Source: Nocardioides sp. SLBN-35
GTDB lineage: Bacteria > Actinomycetota > Actinomycetes > Propionibacteriales > Nocardioidaceae
Direction: 5' to 3'
Assembly: GCF_006715725.1 (NCBI RefSeq)
Contig: NZ_VFNU01000001.1
Coordinates: 62,001 to 126,000 of the forward strand
DNA length: 64,000 bases
Shown here: positions 9,238 through 19,555 of the stretch, piece by piece
Layout: every line of letters begins with the position of its first letter
How positions within the stretch are numbered: position 1 is the first letter of the stretch
Notes under the pieces: generated by a model
Databases searched by the model: none
What the model was told of the DNA's origin: nothing
Seen by the model: the letters and a program-made list of their open reading frames with translations, nothing else
Program-made: the position numbers and the translations under genes

Positions 9238-10568
9238 GACACGCTCCGCAGGTGGTCGGGGACGCCGAAGGTCTGGACGGCGATCCGCTTCTCGATCGGG
9301 TAGACCTCGCGGCCGAGCATGGCGGCGACGATGACCGAGTTGCGGTACGGGCCCATGCCGAGGTCGGGTGCGAGGAGGGAGTGGGTGTGCTCCTCGGCGT
9401 TCTGTACGAAGACCTCGCCGCCGGCGAGGTCGACGGAGTAGTCGGCGGCGACGTCGTAGCGGCCGCGGGCGTCGTACCGGATCCGGTCGCGGATCCCGTC
9501 GAGGAAGGCCGGCTGCGTGGGGGCATAGCCGGTGGCGAGCACCAGTCCCCCGGTCCGCAGCGAGAAGGCCTCGCCGGTCTCGGTGTGGAGCAGGTCCAGC
9601 TCGCTGCCTCCGCCGGGCGCGGGGCGGGCGCCACGCACCTCGGTGTTGGTCAGCAGCGTCGTGCTCGGTCCGACGCCGGTGACCCGCTGCTGGTAGTGCA
9701 GGTCGAAGATCGCGTCGACCAGGTCACCGCTGATCCCCTTGAACAGGTGGCGCTGCTCGCGGGCGAGCCGGTCGCGGGTGTCGATGGGCAGCGCGCGGTG
9801 GTACTCGCCGTACTCCGGCGAGGTCATCTCCAGCGTCAGCTTGGTGTACTCCATCGGGAAGAACCGCGGGCTGCGCGTGAGCCAGACCAGCTCGTAGCCG
9901 TGGTCGGGGGCCTCGGCGAGCAGGTCCTGGTAGATCTCCGCCGCGCTCTGGCCGCTGCCGACGATCGTGATCCGGTCCTGCTGCTGCAGGTCGGACTTGC
10001 GGGCGAGGTAGTCGGCGGAGTGCGTGACCGTTCCGCCGGACGTCGAGGAGGTCGCGCAGCGACCGTCACGAGACGCGACGAGCGGGCGCAGCGGCTCGGG
10101 GACCCGCGGCGAGGTGCCGATGCCGAGGACCAGGCGACGGGTCCGGTGCTGCTCTCCACCCGCAGTTCTGATGAGGTACGCCGTCCCGTCGTGCTCCACC
10201 GCCGTGACCTGCTGCCCGAACCGCACGGACGGCAGGCTCTCGGCGGCCCAGCGGCAGTAGTCGTCGTACTCCTTGCGGAGGGGGTAGAAGCTCTCGCGGA
10301 TGTAGAACGGGTAGAGGTTGCCGGCCTGCTTGAGGTAGCTGAGGAAGGACCACCGCGAGGTCGGGTCGGCCATGGTGACCAGGTCGGCCAGGAACGGGAC
10401 CTGGAGGGTCGCCTCGTCGAGGAGCATCCCGGGGTGCCAGTCGAAGCGGTCGCGGGCCTCCAAGAACACGCCGTCGAGGTCGGCGCTCGCGCGCAGCGGG
10501 TCGGTGAGGCAGGCCAGGCCGAGGTTGAACGGGCCCAGGCCGATGCCGACGAAGTCGTGGGTGATCAC
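9234..10568 (-). CDS. desB: Lysine/cadaverine N-hydroxylase (siderophore monooxygenase)
   Basis: Flavin-dependent N-monooxygenase of 444 residues in the IucD/PvdA/DesB family. It hydroxylates the terminal amine of cadaverine (or lysine) using O2, FAD and NADPH. Seen: FAD motif GIGLGPFNLGLACL near the start, the substrate region FLADLVTMADPTSRWSFLSYL, NADPH motif GSGQSAAEIYQDLL about residue 200, and the ATGY motif LATGYAPT in the C-terminal part. The start GTG overlaps the desA stop (GTGA), with GGAGG 6 bases before it inside desA. Second step of hydroxamate siderophore synthesis. Because desA encodes a decarboxylase, cadaverine is the likelier substrate. Confidence 0.93.
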   Translation of the reverse strand: MITHDFVGIGLGPFNLGLACLTDPLRASADLDGVFLEARDRFDWHPGMLLDEATLQVPFLADLVTMADPTSRWSFLSYLKQAGNLYPFYIRESFYPLRKEYDDYCRWAAESLPSVRFGQQVTAVEHDGTAYLIRTAGGEQHRTRRLVLGIGTSPRVPEPLRPLVASRDGRCATSSTSGGTVTHSADYLARKSDLQQQDRITIVGSGQSAAEIYQDLLAEAPDHGYELVWLTRSPRFFPMEYTKLTLEMTSPEYGEYHRALPIDTRDRLAREQRHLFKGISGDLVDAIFDLHYQQRVTGVGPSTTLLTNTEVRGARPAPGGGSELDLLHTETGEAFSLRTGGLVLATGYAPTQPAFLDGIRDRIRYDARGRYDVAADYSVDLAGGEVFVQNAEEHTHSLLAPDLGMGPYRNSVIVAAMLGREVYPIEKRIAVQTFGVPDHLRSVS

Positions 10569-12025
10569 CGGGCGACCTCCAGCGCCGGCTGCTGGTGTGC
10601 CGGTGCGAGGCGGGCGCCCGTCTCCCGGACGAGGTCGAGGACCCCCGTGATGTCCTCGACCGTCGCCATCGGGTTGAGCAGGGTGAGCTTGAGGTGCTGC
10701 ACCCCGTCGACCTTGGTGGCCGCGACCATCGCGCGCCCCGAGGCGTACAGCGCCTCGCGGATCGCGTTGTTGAGAGCGGCGCTCTGCTTCTCCTCCAGCG
10801 GTGGCCCGGGCGGGACGTAGCGGAAGACGAGGGTGCTCAGCTCGGGTACGGCGGCGAACGCGAGCTCGGCCTGCTCGCGCTGGGCCTCGTGGACCCGGAT
10901 GGCGAGGTCGATCACCGCGTCGACGTACCGACCGACGAGGTCGGGCCCCATCGTCCGCAGCGTCACCCACAGCTTGAGCGCGTCGAAGCGGCGGGTGGTC
11001 TGCAGGCTCTTGTCGACCTGGTTCGGGTTCGTGGCCTCGCGCGGGTTGAGGTAGTCGGCGTGCCAGGTCGCCGGGCGCAGCGTCGCACGGTCGCGGACCA
11101 CGATCGCGCTCGACGACACCGGCTGGAAGAAGGTCTTGTGGAAGTCGATCGTCACCGAGTCGGCGCGCTCGATCCCGCGGAGCCGGTCGCGGCGGGTGGG
11201 CGAGACGAGGAGGCCGCCGCCGTACGCCGCGTCGACGTGGAACCATGCGTCGTACGCGACCGCCAGGTCGGCGACCTGCTCGAGCGGGTCGATCGCGCCG
11301 AAGTCCGTCGTACCCGCGGTCGCGACGATCGCCATCGGCCGCAGCCCAAGGTCGGCACAGGCGGCGAGGGAACGCTCCAGCGCGGCCGGGTCCATCCGGT
11401 GCCGCTCGTCGGTCGGCACGCTGACCACGGACTCGTCGCCGAGCCCGAGGAGCCGCGCGGACTTCTGCACCGAGAAGTGGCTCTCCGCCGACGCCAGGAT
11501 CCGCAGCCGCTCCGCCGGCACCCGCTCGTGGCGTCCCCGGGCGAGCAGCAGGCCCTGCAGGTTGGACTGGCTGCCGCCGCTGGTGAACACTCCGTCGGCC
11601 TCGTCGCCGAACCCGATCCGCCCGGCTGTCCACTCGATGAGCCGGCGCTCGATGAACGTCGCGCCGACGCTCTGGTCGAAGGTGTCGAGCGAGCTGTTGA
11701 CCGAGGCGACGAACAGCTCGGCCAGCAGCGCCGGTACGACGACCGGGCAGTTGAGGTGCGCGGCGTACGACGGCTCGTGGAACCAGACCGCGTCGTCGAG
11801 CCACAGCCGCGAGACCTCCGCGAGCACCTGGCCCGCGTCGTCGAGCGGCCGTTCGAGGTCGACGTCGGCGACCCGCTGCCGTGCCGTCTCGGGGCGCAGG
11901 CCCGTGGCGGGCCCGGCCACCCCCTTGAGCTGGCGCAGCAGGTGGTCGAGCCCCTCGCCGAGAGTGGCGGCGTAGTGGTCGGCGTGGTCAGGGTGGAACA
12001 CGTGGTGCAGCGGGAGCCGGGGCAC
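10565..12025 (-). CDS. desA: PLP-dependent lysine decarboxylase of siderophore pathway
   Basis: Group II pyridoxal-phosphate decarboxylase, 486 residues. It is inferred to convert L-lysine to cadaverine, the first step of desferrioxamine-type synthesis. The PLP lysine is in TIDFHKTFFQP. The preceding motif WFHVDAAYGGG and the GVFTSGGSQSNLQGL glycine-rich loop are typical of the family. First gene of a five-gene operon; GAGGAG lies 7 bases before the GTG start. An IdeR/DmdR iron box sits 22-40 bases upstream, so the operon should be off in high iron and on in starvation. Related enzymes use other amino acids (e.g. diaminobutyrate or aromatic residues), but the neighbours fix the role. Confidence 0.92.
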   Translation of the reverse strand: MPRLPLHHVFHPDHADHYAATLGEGLDHLLRQLKGVAGPATGLRPETARQRVADVDLERPLDDAGQVLAEVSRLWLDDAVWFHEPSYAAHLNCPVVVPALLAELFVASVNSSLDTFDQSVGATFIERRLIEWTAGRIGFGDEADGVFTSGGSQSNLQGLLLARGRHERVPAERLRILASAESHFSVQKSARLLGLGDESVVSVPTDERHRMDPAALERSLAACADLGLRPMAIVATAGTTDFGAIDPLEQVADLAVAYDAWFHVDAAYGGGLLVSPTRRDRLRGIERADSVTIDFHKTFFQPVSSSAIVVRDRATLRPATWHADYLNPREATNPNQVDKSLQTTRRFDALKLWVTLRTMGPDLVGRYVDAVIDLAIRVHEAQREQAELAFAAVPELSTLVFRYVPPGPPLEEKQSAALNNAIREALYASGRAMVAATKVDGVQHLKLTLLNPMATVEDITGVLDLVRETGARLAPAHQQPALEVAR

Positions 12026-12046
12026 GGCAGTACTCCTCGTCCGAGA

Positions 12047-12065
12047 TCAGGTAAGGCTTACCTAA
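12047..12065 (-). promoter_or_regulatory. IdeR/DmdR iron box upstream of desA
   Basis: TCAGGTAAGGCTTACCTAA is a 19-bp near-palindrome that closely fits the actinobacterial iron-box consensus TTAGGTTAGGCTAACCTAA. It lies just upstream of the desA ribosome site, where a Fe2+-loaded DtxR-family repressor would block transcription. Confidence 0.88.
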
Positions 12066-12122
12066 GCAGATCGGAAGAGGGGAGTGCCACCCCGGTCCGG
12101 GTGGCGCGCGTCACGTCCCGCT

Positions 12123-12229
12123 GTAACACGCTGTCCACCGCACTGGTCGACGCTTGTCAGCAGAACGGCCGCGATCTCGGGCCGTTTCCTGCTGAGAAGT
12201 GGCGGCCAGTCGCATGGACGGCGTGTTAC
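12123..12229. repeat. 107-bp near-complete palindrome upstream of desA
   Basis: Outer arms GTAACACGC.GTCCA and TGGAC.GCGTGTTAC and inner arms TCAGCAG..ACGGCC and GGCCGTTTCCTGCTGA pair with few mismatches, so almost the whole 107 bp folds back on itself. It occupies the gap between the VOC gene end (12294) and the iron box. It could be a terminator for the VOC gene or a MITE-like element. No copy of the whole is seen elsewhere in the window. Confidence 0.75.
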
Positions 12230-12293
12230 TTCGAGTCGGCGGAGGTCGGCGTGCGACCACCCCGGACGTGACCGGCCACGAGCAGGACCGCCG

Positions 12294-12821
12294 CTACTCC
12301 GACCGGCTCAGCAGCTCGACCATCAGCGCCAGGTCGGCCCGCGGCCCACCGGGCGTGTCCGCGCCGTACGTCGCGATCTCGGCGTCGAGGTCGAGCGGGC
12401 GGGTGGGGGCGACGCCGGGGACCAGCTCCTCGCGCAGGCGGGAGTCGGGGACCAGCCAGGTGACCTCGAACTCGATGCCGTCGGGGTCGCGGCAGTAGAG
12501 GGCCTTGGTGCTGGCGTGGTCGGCCATGCCGGTCAGGGCGCCGGCGGCGGCGAGGCGGTCGCGGGCGGCGACCATGTCGGCGAGGGTCTCGACCTCCCAC
12601 GCGAGGTGGTACAGGCCGACCGAGCCGTCGGCCGCGCGCGGGGAACGGGCCTGGAACAGGCCGAGGTCGTGGTCGTTGGCGGAGCTCTTGCCGCGGAGGA
12701 AGGCGCCGCCGGGGAAGTCGAACGGCAGCTTCTCGAAGCCGAGGACGTCGCAGTAGAACTCGACGCTGCGCTCGACGTCCGAGACGAACAGGACGGCGTG
12801 GTTCAGGCTGCGGATCGACAA
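12294..12821 (-). CDS. VOC-fold (glyoxalase/extradiol dioxygenase-like) protein
   Basis: A vicinal-oxygen-chelate protein of about 175 residues. The metal-ligand pattern is visible: SLNHAVLFVSD (His), GLYHLAWEV (His) and DPDGIEFEVTW (Glu), as in catechol 2,3-dioxygenase-like and glyoxalase-like enzymes. I prefer the TTG at 12821, preceded by GGGAG at good spacing, over the GTG at 12866. That GTG lies inside a perfect 10-bp hairpin and would add a disordered arginine-rich tail. The reaction cannot be predicted. Same strand as the PhoX-like gene but separated from it by the hairpin. Confidence 0.78.
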   Translation of the reverse strand: MSIRSLNHAVLFVSDVERSVEFYCDVLGFEKLPFDFPGGAFLRGKSSANDHDLGLFQARSPRAADGSVGLYHLAWEVETLADMVAARDRLAAAGALTGMADHASTKALYCRDPDGIEFEVTWLVPDSRLREELVPGVAPTRPLDLDAEIATYGADTPGGPRADLALMVELLSRSE

Positions 12822-12862
12822 CGCGGCTCCCGGGGCAGGGCTGATCGCCCGGCGCGATCGGC

Positions 12863-12886
12863 TCACCGCGACCGTAGTCGCGGTGA
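12863..12886. terminator. 10-bp perfect stem-loop after the PhoX-like gene
   Basis: TCACCGCGAC and GTCGCGGTGA form a perfect 10-bp stem around a CGTA tetraloop, 50 bases downstream of the PhoX-like stop on the minus strand. No T-tract follows, so termination is only likely. It also argues for the downstream start of the VOC gene. Confidence 0.5.
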
Positions 12887-12935
12887 CGTCGCCGATGCGC
12901 CGGGCTCTCGCCCAGCGGAACCCGCCTCAGCCTGC

Positions 12936-14396
12936 TCAGCCGAGGTACTTCTCCCAGGGCCCGGTGATCGCGAACGTCAGCCCGGGGGTCTGCATGTTCA
13001 CGAACAGCACCTTGCCGTCGTCGGAGAACGTCGGGCCGGTGAACTCGGAGTCGTTGAGCATGTTGCGGGCGATCGCCTGCGTCGGTCCGTACGGCGTCGC
13101 GGACAGCACGTGGGAGGCACCGGCGCCGTCCTCGGCGAGGACGAGCGAGCCCCAGGGGGTGACGGTGACGTTGTCGGGGCCGTCGAAGGTCAGGTCGTCG
13201 TAGCGAGCCGCGGCGCCGGAGGCGGCGGTCTTCTGGTGCGGGAAGTAGCTGACCAGCTGGATGGTCTCGTCCTGGTAGTCGTAGAACCACACCATCCCGT
13301 CGTGCGGTACGGCGTCCGCGGGCAGGTCCCCGTCGGAGAAGGCGTAGGAGTTGACGACGTACACCCCGCGGTCGGTGCCCCACACGCCCTCGAACTTCTT
13401 GCCGCGGGTGACCTCGCCGTCGGCGAGCTGCTTGCGGGTCGAGACCGTGCGCGCGTCGCGGTCCGGAACAGCCTTCCAGCGGACCGGGAACGGCAGGCCG
13501 AGCTGCGCGGAGGTGAGATAGGCGACGTCGGGGAGCACCGAGCCGTCGGGCATCAGGATCTGCATGGCCTCGAGCACGCCGGCGTCGTCGGCGAGGCGGT
13601 CGGCGAGGTTCGGGCCGAGCTCGACGCCGCGCGGGGCGGTCCAGCGGTAGAAGAGGCCGTTCGGGCCCGACGCGTCCTCGGAGAGGAACACGTGCTTGCG
13701 GGCCCGGTCGACAGCGAGCGCCTCGTGGGCGTAGCGCCCGAACGCCTTGATCGGCTTGGGGTTGGTGCGGCCGTCGTGGAAGACCTCGAAGACGTAGCCG
13801 TGGTCCTTGGCGTAGGTGCCGCTCTTGCCGTTGCCGCTCCAGGCCTTGCCCGCGCGGTCCTCGGTCTCCTCGCAGGTCAGCCAGGTGCCCCACGGCGTCG
13901 GGCCGCCGGCGCAGTTGGTCGACGTACCGGAGATGCCGACGGTCTCGCCGAGGTTGCGGCCCCGGTCGTCGGTGCGGATCACGGTGCAGCCGCCGGCGTC
14001 GACCGCGCCCTCGTCGTACACCGTGCCGTCGATGTGCGGTACGCCGAGCGACGAGCCGGCCTTCAGCTCGTGGTTCTGGATCAGGCGGTAGCGGCCGCGG
14101 CCGGCCGAGAAGGCGGCGGTGCCGTCGTGCGCGTTGGGGGTGAGTCCACCCTCATCGAGGCGGGTGACGCCGGCGCGGGTGACGATCGCGTACGAGAAGC
14201 CGGCAGGTAGCGCGAGCAGGCCGTCGGGGTCGTCCTTCAGCGGCGGGAACGGCGTGGCGCCGCGACCGCGGCCACGGCCCCGGTCGTCGTCGCCACGACC
14301 GGGCGTGGCCTGGGCGAGGGAGGGCATGGCGCCGGTGACGGCGAAGCCGACGCCGGCGGCACCGCCGGCGAGCATGGTGCGGCGAGAAGCGGTCAT
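12936..14396 (-). CDS. Tat-exported PhoX/DUF839-family phosphatase-like protein
   Basis: A 486-residue protein with a twin-arginine signal (TASRRTMLAGGAAGVGFAVTG), then a six-bladed PhoX/DUF839 fold. Family hallmarks seen are LIQNHELKAGSSLG, CAGGPTPWGTWLTCEE, KAFGRYAHEALAVD, VFLSEDASGPNGLFYR and FDGPDNVTVTPWGSLVLAEDG. PhoX enzymes are Ca/Fe-dependent alkaline phosphatases, but many DUF839 members are uncharacterised. The low-complexity stretch RGDDDRGRGRGRGATP follows the signal. The ATG at 14396 is the natural start of the Tat peptide. The hydrolase activity is family inference. No Pho box was identified in the 260-base upstream gap. Confidence 0.85.
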   Translation of the reverse strand: MTASRRTMLAGGAAGVGFAVTGAMPSLAQATPGRGDDDRGRGRGRGATPFPPLKDDPDGLLALPAGFSYAIVTRAGVTRLDEGGLTPNAHDGTAAFSAGRGRYRLIQNHELKAGSSLGVPHIDGTVYDEGAVDAGGCTVIRTDDRGRNLGETVGISGTSTNCAGGPTPWGTWLTCEETEDRAGKAWSGNGKSGTYAKDHGYVFEVFHDGRTNPKPIKAFGRYAHEALAVDRARKHVFLSEDASGPNGLFYRWTAPRGVELGPNLADRLADDAGVLEAMQILMPDGSVLPDVAYLTSAQLGLPFPVRWKAVPDRDARTVSTRKQLADGEVTRGKKFEGVWGTDRGVYVVNSYAFSDGDLPADAVPHDGMVWFYDYQDETIQLVSYFPHQKTAASGAAARYDDLTFDGPDNVTVTPWGSLVLAEDGAGASHVLSATPYGPTQAIARNMLNDSEFTGPTFSDDGKVLFVNMQTPGLTFAITGPWEKYLG

Positions 14397-14657
14397 CGTG
14401 AGTGCTCTTTCGGTGAGGCGGGTGATCGGGCGAGAAGAGGCCCAACCGCCCCAGCCAACTGCGTCCCGGTGGCCCCCTGTTGTCGCCGAGATGAACACCC
14501 GAGGCCGACCGTTCGTCGCGCCGTACCGACCGCTGGTCGACAAGCCGGACCCACTGGGCGCGCAGCCGGACCGCACCCCTCCCGCGCCCCGCACCTGCGC
14601 TCCTAGCGTCGGAGACAGCCCGTGACGCCCGTCACATCACACCCGAGGAGGCCCGTC

Positions 14658-15044
14658 GTGACGTCCGACATCTCGTCCCATGACCCCCGTGGCGCCGCAG
14701 CACGCCATGATCCCGTGTACGACGAGCTCCACGCCTCGCCGGAGTTCGCGGAGCTGAAGCGCCGCTACCGGGGCTTCGCGTTCCCCGCGACCGCGGCCTT
14801 CCTCGTCTGGTACCTCACCTACGTCGTGCTCTCGATGTGGGCCACCGACTTCATGAGCACCAAGGTCGTCGGCAACATCAACGTCGCCCTCGTCCTCGGC
14901 CTGCTGCAGTTCGCGACGACCTTCCTGCTGGCCTGGCTCTACAGCAGCTACTCGACGAAGAAGCTCGACCCGCTCGCCCGCGAGCTCGACGAGCGCTTCG
15001 TGTCCCTGGCCGGCAAGGCCTCCCACGGCAGGAGCGAGCACTGA
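14658..15044 (+). CDS. DUF485 inner-membrane protein paired with ActP
   Basis: A 128-residue protein with two membrane helices (FPATAAFLVWYLTYVVLSMW and NINVALVLGLLQFATTFLLAWLY) preceded by SPEFAELKRRYRGF and ending in a charged tail. This is the DUF485/YjcH family, nearly always encoded just before the acetate symporter. I chose GTG at 14658 for the GAGGAG just upstream; an upstream in-frame start at 14622 lacks one. Its stop overlaps the actP ATG (TGATG), so the two are translationally coupled. A small palindrome GTGAC-4-GTCAC lies at 14622-14635 just upstream and may be regulatory. Role: probably an accessory subunit of ActP. Confidence 0.88.
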   Translation: MTSDISSHDPRGAAARHDPVYDELHASPEFAELKRRYRGFAFPATAAFLVWYLTYVVLSMWATDFMSTKVVGNINVALVLGLLQFATTFLLAWLYSSYSTKKLDPLARELDERFVSLAGKASHGRSEH

Positions 15045-16684
15045 TGGACCACCAGGTACTCACCGCGGGCCTGTTCCTCGCGGTCGTCGCACTGACCCTC
15101 TTCATCACGATCCGGGCCAGCCGCCAGACCAGCGGCGCCGCGGACTTCTACGCCGGCGGCCGATCGTTCTCCGGCTTCCAGAACGGCCTCGCGATCGGCG
15201 GCGACTACATGTCGGCCGCGTCCTTCCTCGGCATCTCCGGCGCCATCGCGCTCGCCGGGTACGACGGCTTCCTCTACTCGATCGGCTTCCTCGTCGCCTG
15301 GCTGGTGGCCCTGCTGCTGGTGGCGGAGATGCTGCGCAACTCGGGCCGCTACACGATGGCGGACCAGCTGGCGTACCGGATGAAGCAGCGCCCCGTCCGT
15401 ACCGCGGCAGCGACCTCCACGGTCGTCGTGTCGATCTTCTACCTGCTCGCGCAGATGGTCGGCGCCGGCAGCCTGGTCGTGCTGCTCCTCGGCATCGACA
15501 AGGAGAACACCCTCGCGATCAGCGCGGTCATCGCCGGTGTCGGCGCGCTGATGATCGTCTACGTCACGGTCGGCGGCATGAAGGGCACCACCTGGGTGCA
15601 GATCGTCAAGGCCGTGCTGCTGATGATCGGCTCGGCGCTGATCGTGGTGCTGGTGCTGGCGAAGTTCGACTTCAACCTCTCCGACCTGCTCGGCGCCGCC
15701 CAGGCCAACTCGGGCAAGGAGGGCTTCTTGGAGCCTGGCCTGAAGTACGGCATCGACATGACCCACAAGCTCGACTTCCTGAGCCTGGGCCTGGCCCTGG
15801 TCCTCGGCACCGCCGGCCTGCCGCACATCCTGGTCCGCTTCTACACCGTCCCGACCTCGCGTGACGCGCGGAAGTCGGTGCTGTGGGCGATCGGCCTGAT
15901 CGGCGTCTTCTACCTGTTCACGCTGGTCCTCGGCTTCGGTGCCGCGGCCCTGCTCAACACCGGCGTCGGCAGCGACGTCGCCTCCAGCGAGGGCAACCTG
16001 GCCTCGCCGCTCCTCGCCGAGGCGGTCGGCGGCGGTGCCGGCTCGACCGGCGGCGCGATCCTGCTCGCCCTGATCTCCGCGGTCGCCTTCGCGACCATCC
16101 TCGCGGTGGTCGCCGGCCTGACCCTGACGTCGTCCACCTCGGTGGCGCACGACATCTACAACTCGGTCATCCGCAAGGGCCAGGCGACCGAGGCGGAGGA
16201 GATCAAGGTGACGCGGTACGCCGCGGCCGGCCTCGGCATCGTCGCGATCCTGCTGGCCATCCCGGCCCGCAACCTGAACATCGCGTTCCTCGTGGCGCTC
16301 GCGTTCGCGGTGGCGGCCTCGGCCAACCTGCCGTCGATCGTCTACAACATGTTCTGGAAGCGCTTCAACACCCGCGGCGCCACCTGGAGCATCTACGGCG
16401 GCCTCATCTCCGCCATCACGCTGGTGTTCTTCTCGCCGGTCGTCTCCGGCAAGACGGCGGTCACGCCCGACGGCGAGACGATCAGCAAGGCGCTGTTCCC
16501 GCTGGGCGTGGACTTCCACTGGTTCCCGCTCGAGAACCCGGGCCTGCTGTCGATCCCGCTCGGCTTCTTCTTCGGCTGGCTCGGCACCGTCACCTCGAAG
16601 GAGCCGGCCGCGGAGGAGCGGTTCACCGAGCTCGAGGTGCGCGCCCTCACCGGCGCGGGCGCCGAGCAGGCCGTCCAGCACTGA
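15044..16684 (+). CDS. actP: Cation/acetate symporter
   Basis: Sodium:solute symporter family protein of 546 residues and about 13 membrane helices. It imports acetate (also glyoxylate/propionate in relatives) with a cation. Typical ActP segments are ADFYAGGRSFSGFQNGLAIG, GDYMSAASFLGISG, GTAGLPHILVRFYTVP and TSVAHDIYNSVIRKG. Coupled to DUF485 upstream and followed by acetyl-CoA synthetase, so the locus imports and activates acetate. The real start is the ATG at 15044; the frame runs open upstream only as a shadow of the DUF485 gene. Confidence 0.93.
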   Translation: MDHQVLTAGLFLAVVALTLFITIRASRQTSGAADFYAGGRSFSGFQNGLAIGGDYMSAASFLGISGAIALAGYDGFLYSIGFLVAWLVALLLVAEMLRNSGRYTMADQLAYRMKQRPVRTAAATSTVVVSIFYLLAQMVGAGSLVVLLLGIDKENTLAISAVIAGVGALMIVYVTVGGMKGTTWVQIVKAVLLMIGSALIVVLVLAKFDFNLSDLLGAAQANSGKEGFLEPGLKYGIDMTHKLDFLSLGLALVLGTAGLPHILVRFYTVPTSRDARKSVLWAIGLIGVFYLFTLVLGFGAAALLNTGVGSDVASSEGNLASPLLAEAVGGGAGSTGGAILLALISAVAFATILAVVAGLTLTSSTSVAHDIYNSVIRKGQATEAEEIKVTRYAAAGLGIVAILLAIPARNLNIAFLVALAFAVAASANLPSIVYNMFWKRFNTRGATWSIYGGLISAITLVFFSPVVSGKTAVTPDGETISKALFPLGVDFHWFPLENPGLLSIPLGFFFGWLGTVTSKEPAAEERFTELEVRALTGAGAEQAVQH

Positions 16685-16699
16685 CCGACCGCGACGGGC

Positions 16700-16790
16700 G
16701 GCCCGCCCTTGTAACTAAGTGTTACAGCTCGAAAACCGGTGCCACAGCACCCGGGTAGTAGCAGTAACACGTAGTTACAAGCGGCGGGCC
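16700..16790. repeat. 91-bp palindromic element between actP and acs
   Basis: Arms GGCCCGCC(GC)CTTGTAACTA.GTGTTAC pair end to end. Each arm itself contains a small dyad, TGTAAC-5-GTTACA (16710-16726) and GTAAC-5-GTTAC (16764-16778). A rearranged relative lies at 48046-48125. It may be a mobile palindrome, a terminator for actP, or a pair of operators for acs. Confidence 0.75.
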
Positions 16791-16821
16791 GTCTCACATG
16801 GCAACCCCCGTGCAACCCCTG

Positions 16822-16850
16822 GTGACCACACTTCTCATGGGTCCTAATGT
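16822..16850 (+). promoter_or_regulatory. Possible acs promoter
   Basis: GTGACC (16822-16827) and TAATGT (16845-16850) are separated by 17 bases, giving a leader of about 30 bases before the acs start. Sequence match only; the -35 is weak. Confidence 0.4.
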
Positions 16851-16885
16851 GACCCGTGGCACCCGATTCGATCAGGAGACAAACC

Positions 16886-18883
<1,998 letters not shown>

Positions 18884-18909
18884 GCCTGCGGCCGCGCGTC
18901 CGCCCCGCG

Positions 18910-18939
18910 CGTCCGGTCGGGATCAGTCCCGGCCGGACG
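18910..18939. terminator. Hairpin after acs, shared with convergent gene
   Basis: CGTCCGGTCGGGA and TCCCGGCCGGACG form a 13-bp stem with one mismatch and a 4-base loop, 26 bases after the acs stop. It overlaps the last codons of the convergent hypothetical gene. No T-tract. Confidence 0.55.
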
Positions 18940-19306
18940 TGCGGAGCGCGGCCAGCGCGGCGGCGTACGGGTCCGCGCTCTGCTGGACGCGGCTGCCCTC
19001 GCGCAGCAGCACGACGTGGAGGCCCTGGCTGTCGACCGGGATCCGCGCCGCCAGGTAGGCGTGCTCCCACCACAGCACGATCTCGAGGCCCGCTGCGTAC
19101 GCCGGCTCGGCCATCGCGGTCGTGGTGAGGAACCGGGGCCGCTGGGCCAGCCCACCGAGGGCTGCGACCTTGGCCCGGACCTCCTTGAACGACTGCACCG
19201 GCTTGGCGCCGGCCGCGAAGACCTCCGCGAACACGCGCGCCGCGGCCACCGCCGCTCCGTCGCCGAAGAGGCGGTCGAGGCCGGCGGAGGCGTCCGGCTC
19301 AACCAT
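18923..19306 (-). CDS. Hypothetical actinobacterial protein
   Basis: A 127-residue protein I do not recognise. It is alanine-rich in the first half (LFGDGAAVAAARVFAEVFAAG), followed by FKEVRAKVAALGGLAQRPRFLTTTAM and a beta-rich WWEHAYLAARIPVDSQGLHVVLL stretch. No signal peptide or membrane helix. The start ATG at 19306 overlaps the end of a small coiled-coil gene by 8 bases, so the two are probably made together. Codon pattern (GC at third positions) supports it as real. Function unknown; possibly a partner of the small upstream protein. Confidence 0.6.
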   Translation of the reverse strand: MVEPDASAGLDRLFGDGAAVAAARVFAEVFAAGAKPVQSFKEVRAKVAALGGLAQRPRFLTTTAMAEPAYAAGLEIVLWWEHAYLAARIPVDSQGLHVVLLREGSRVQQSADPYAAALAALRTSGRD

Positions 19307-19472
19307 CGTGGCTGACCTGGCCCTCCAGCTCCGCGACCCGTGCCTCGAGCGCTCGGATCCGGTCGTAGAGATCGACCAGCGTGACGCCGTTGGCGACGAC
19401 GCCTGAGCGATTCCAGTGACGACGGACGTAGTCTTCGCGAGTCTCGCCCGCATTCTGGCGAAAGATGCCCAT
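19299..19472 (-). CDS. Small coiled-coil hypothetical protein
   Basis: A 57-residue protein (MGIFRQNAGETREDYVRRHW...). Its C-terminal half, LVDLYDRIRALEARVAELEGQV, has heptad spacing of a short coiled coil. I prefer the ATG at 19472, which has GGGAGAA seven bases upstream. A GTG at 19505 would add 11 residues but lacks a clear ribosome site. It overlaps the following hypothetical gene, suggesting a two-protein unit. Not recognised. Confidence 0.6.
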   Translation of the reverse strand: MGIFRQNAGETREDYVRRHWNRSGVVANGVTLVDLYDRIRALEARVAELEGQVSHDG

Positions 19473-19555
19473 CGCGTTCTCCCGAGTGTCTGGATGGATC
19501 GTCACAGGTCGCCTGCATCATCGCACCCGGGTGGAAGTCCAAGGAGGAACCTGCC

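Noticed and set aside
14948..16681. 577-codon antisense frame over actP
   Set aside because: Composed mainly of D, E, R, G and Q from antisense of membrane-protein codons; no family and no start signals.
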